Below are positions 9,324 to 11,136 of a DNA stretch of 11,136 nt, one piece after another. Where the stretch lies: the NCBI GenBank assembly GCA_964625125.1, contig CAZVAP010000025.1:1-11136 (forward strand), written 5' to 3'. Both the position numbers and the translations under genes were made by a program. This stretch comes from CAZVAP01 sp964625125. GTDB taxonomy: Bacteria; Patescibacteriota; Gracilibacteria; Absconditabacterales; Absconditicoccaceae. The notes below the pieces were generated by a model. The model made no database searches, was not told the origin of the DNA, and worked only from the letters and a program-made list of their open reading frames with translations. Positions within the stretch are counted from its first letter, which is position 1; the number at the start of each line of letters is the position of its first letter.

Positions 9324-10414
9324 TGGGGATTTTGTATTTAACTGATTTTTTTTATCCAAATAAGTGATGAATAGAACTATTGCTTTGATATTTAGTAAAT
9401 TATTTTTCTCAAAAAAATGAAGTTTTTGTTATTACTTGGAAATATGATGAAACTTTACCAGAAGTTGAAAAAATTTGACAAACAATAATTTATCGTATAA
9501 AAGCAAAAAACTTGTATGATTTTTATTTTAAAGCTTATTTTTTTTCTAAAAAGTTAATTTCTGAAAATAAAATTGACATAATTCATTCACATAGCTATTT
9601 TACCCATATTTTAGCAGCTAAACTTTGAAAAAAATATAAAATAAAAGTTTTTGCTCATATCCACTGAATGTTTTGAAAACTATGGGATTATATTGTAGAT
9701 TGAAAATTTTTATTTTTAAAATCATTAAAATTTCAAACTCTTGAAAAGATTGTTTCTAAATTAAATGTAAACTTTATTTGTGTAAGTAAATATGTTTATG
9801 ATGTTTTGAAAGTGGTTTATGGAGTAGATGATAGAAAATTAAATTTGGTTTATAATGGTTTGGATATTGATGAATTTAAATCCAATCTTAATGAAAAGAA
9901 AATTTTAGAAATAAGAAAAAAAATTGCTCCAAATAATGAATTTATTTATTTGTTCTATTGAAGACAGGAGAAAGTAAAGAATTTAGATTTTTTAATTAAA
10001 GTTTTTTTGAAATTAAATATAAAAGCAAAACTTGTATTACTACTTACCAATTTTTGAGGCAAAAGCATATCAAAATTGAATTATGAAAATATAGAAATAT
10101 TTGAATGATTATCTCATAAAGATATTCCTAATTGGATTAAAGCTGCTAATGTAGTAGTTTTTCCTTCTATTGTAGAAAGTTTTGGTTATGTTGGTTTGGA
10201 GGCTAGTTTGCTTAATACTCCAATTGTTGCTTCTGATATGTGAGCTATACCTGAAGTTGTTTTTTGAAAAGTAAATTTTTTTAATCCTTTTGATGAAGAA
10301 TCCCTAAAAGAAGCTTTGTTAAAGTCTTATAACCAGCAATATGAGGAAATACCTTATAAAAATTTTGATATAAAAACTACAATAACAAAGATAGAAAAAT
10401 TGTATTGATTATAA
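9323..10414 (+). CDS. family 4 (GT-B) glycosyltransferase
   Basis: This 363-residue retaining glycosyltransferase of the GT4 type probably extends a surface glycan. The N-terminal domain begins MGILYLTDFFYPNKGGIE, with the Pro-x-x-Gly-Gly loop common to GT4 enzymes. IIHSHSYFTH and FAHIHGMFGK follow, and FICVSKYV then VYNGLDIDEF mark the hinge region. The C-terminal Rossmann domain carries FYGRQEKVKNLDFLI, the donor-phosphate-binding strand and Arg/Lys, and EGLSHKDIPNWIKAANVVVFPS. It also carries the E-x7-E motif ESFGYVGLE (Glu285 and Glu293) that binds the nucleotide sugar. Fourteen of its 20 glycines are TGA codons. It overlaps the upstream gene by one base and ends the cassette; no clear terminator follows. 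Specific donor and acceptor are unknown. Confidence 0.9.
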
Positions 10415-10443
10415 ATTGTTATTTTTATTAAACTTGAAAAGTC

Positions 10444-10471
10444 TTGACTTAATTAATTTAATTATTATTTT
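10444..10471 (+). promoter_or_regulatory. candidate promoter of the repeat-protein gene
   Basis: In the 105-nt gap after the glycosyltransferase, TTGACT (10444-10449) and TATTTT (10466-10471) are spaced by 16 nt, matching the geometry seen at 4120-4147. The predicted leader is about 40 nt. A second TTGACT at 10491-10496 has no usable -10 before the ATG at 10520. The rest of the gap is featureless A/T sequence. Confidence 0.35.
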
Positions 10472-10519
10472 AGCTTTATTACTTTTGGATTTGACTGTTT
10501 ACTTTTTAAGCTTTACTAA

Positions 10520-11136
10520 ATGAAATTAAACTATATAAAAAGAAACTATTTAGAAACTTGAAATTTTAAAATAGATAAGATAGTAAAAGAATTAGTTGAA
10601 GCTTTAGAAAAAAACTGAGTTAAACAGGAAGATGTATTTGAGAATGGTAAATTATATTGTACTAAAGTAGATGAACTTAAAAGTAAATATCCAGAATTGA
10701 ATGATAAGATAAAAAAGGTAAGAGATTTTATTGGAAAAAATTTTGAATTGGCATTAGAATTAAATAAAGCTAAGAATTTAAAAGAAGTGAAAGAAGTACT
10801 TGAGAAATATTGAAGGGGTATTGAGTTAAATGTAGTAAGTTTAAATATTATCTTAAAGAAGGCAAAGAATTTAGAGGAAGTGGAGAAAGTGATTAAGAGA
10901 TATTGAGATGGTATTAAGTTAGATATAGTAAGTTTAAATACTATCTTAGATAAGGCAAAGAATTTAAAAGAAGTAGAGGAAGTAATTGAGAGATATTGAG
11001 ATGGTATTAAGTTAGATATAGTAAGTTTAAATACTATCTTAGATAAGGCAAAGAATTTAGAGGAAGTGGAGAAAGTGATTAAGAGATATTGAGATGGTAT
11101 TAAGTTAGATATAGTAAGTTTAAATACTATCTTAGA
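10520..11136 (+). CDS. PPR-like 31-residue tandem-repeat protein (3' partial)
   Basis: The gene runs off the right edge; 205 codons are visible. Residues 1-82 are a Lys/Glu-rich, soluble, helical region that I do not recognise, with no signal peptide. From residue 83 the protein is built of 31-residue units (83-113, 114-144, 145-175, and 176 to the edge). Each reads roughly K-A-K-N-L-x-E-V-x-x-V-I-x-R-Y-G-D-G-I-K-L-D-I-V-S-L-N-T-I-L-D. The part D-I-V-S-L-N-T-I-L-D, then L-E-E and a charged second helix, closely resembles the two-helix pentatricopeptide motif, especially its 31-residue S form. PPR proteins bind single-stranded RNA one base per repeat. That role is an inference here, and other alpha-solenoid families (TALE-like, mTERF-like) are not excluded. 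Every repeat uses TGA for its Tyr-Gly glycine. Low divergence between units indicates recent expansion. Confidence 0.8.
10766..11136 (+). repeat. 93-bp in-frame tandem repeat array (four units, last cut by window edge)
   Basis: Units start at 10766, 10859, 10952 and 11045 with an exact 93-bp period, all in the reading frame of the host gene. Unit 1 is the most diverged. Units 2 and 4 are identical over all 92 bases visible. Unit 3 differs from them at six bases, all in codons 6-13, while the remaining 54 bases are identical. The array continues past the window, so its total length is unknown. Confidence 0.97.

Noticed and set aside
10436..10470. A/T-rich inverted repeat after the GT4 gene as a terminator.
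   Set aside because: The pairing is imperfect, contains no G/C pairs to speak of and is expected by chance in this sequence; it also overlaps the better promoter candidate.
10491..10496. Second TTGACT as the -35 for the repeat-protein gene.
   Set aside because: A -10 at normal spacing would fall on the start codon, leaving no room for the full coding sequence to be transcribed.
1..11136. Many apparent pseudogenes or frameshifted fragments if TGA is read as stop.
   Set aside because: With TGA as glycine all nine genes are continuous and the TGA sites fall on conserved glycines, so the breaks are an artefact of the standard code.
1..11136. Mycoplasma-type code (TGA as tryptophan).
   Set aside because: It would put Trp into the RadA Walker A loop, the RsmG SAM-binding loop and the M23 HxGxD motif. 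TGG is used normally where Trp is expected.
10766..11136. CRISPR array or noncoding satellite.
   Set aside because: Units are contiguous at 93 bp with no unique spacers, keep one reading frame, and differ mainly by changes that preserve a helical protein pattern.

Overview
This window comes from a very AT-rich bacterial genome that reads UGA as glycine (genetic code 25). That points to the candidate phyla Absconditabacteria (SR1) or Gracilibacteria (BD1-5/GN02), and the sequence alone does not separate the two. In-frame TGA falls exactly where conserved protein families require glycine: the Walker A loop and KNRFG motif of RadA, the SAM-binding loop of RsmG, and the HxGxD motif of the M23 peptidase. 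TGG is still used for tryptophan. Read with the standard code every gene here looks broken; read with UGA=Gly all nine are open. Starts are ATG with A/T-rich upstream sequence and no clear Shine-Dalgarno.

Layout. Positions 1-3500 hold two tandem, overlapping paralogous polytopic membrane proteins, the first cut by the window edge. They resemble VirB6/TrbL-type inner-membrane components of type IV secretion systems (moderate confidence). rsmG, a 16S rRNA G527 methyltransferase, follows at 3534-4115. A good sigma70-like promoter precedes a 760-residue secreted M23 (LytM) peptidase with Ig-like domains and three C-terminal SLH repeats (4179-6461). Convergent to it, and sharing a TTAA for both stop codons, is radA on the minus strand (6458-7696). 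A likely terminator for the peptidase transcript lies inside the radA coding sequence.

Divergent from radA is a tight three-gene sugar cassette: galU (UDP-glucose synthesis), a family 2 glycosyltransferase and a family 4 glycosyltransferase (7775-10414). The genes are separated by 1 nt or overlap by 1 nt, so they are probably one transcript for a surface glycan or glycoconjugate. After a 105-nt gap with a candidate promoter, a gene runs off the right edge. It encodes a short N-terminal region followed by near-identical 31-residue (93-bp) helical repeats that look like the short (S-type) pentatricopeptide motif. This is the least ordinary element of the window.

How it fits together. Much of the content concerns the cell envelope: a secretion apparatus, an S-layer-anchored wall hydrolase and glycan synthesis. 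This suits a small, host-attached or predatory cell, though that lifestyle is inferred from the lineage. rsmG and radA are housekeeping genes. The repeat protein has no signal peptide and is probably cytoplasmic. All intergenic gaps are about 105 nt or shorter. I see no rRNA, tRNA, CRISPR array or insertion sequence.
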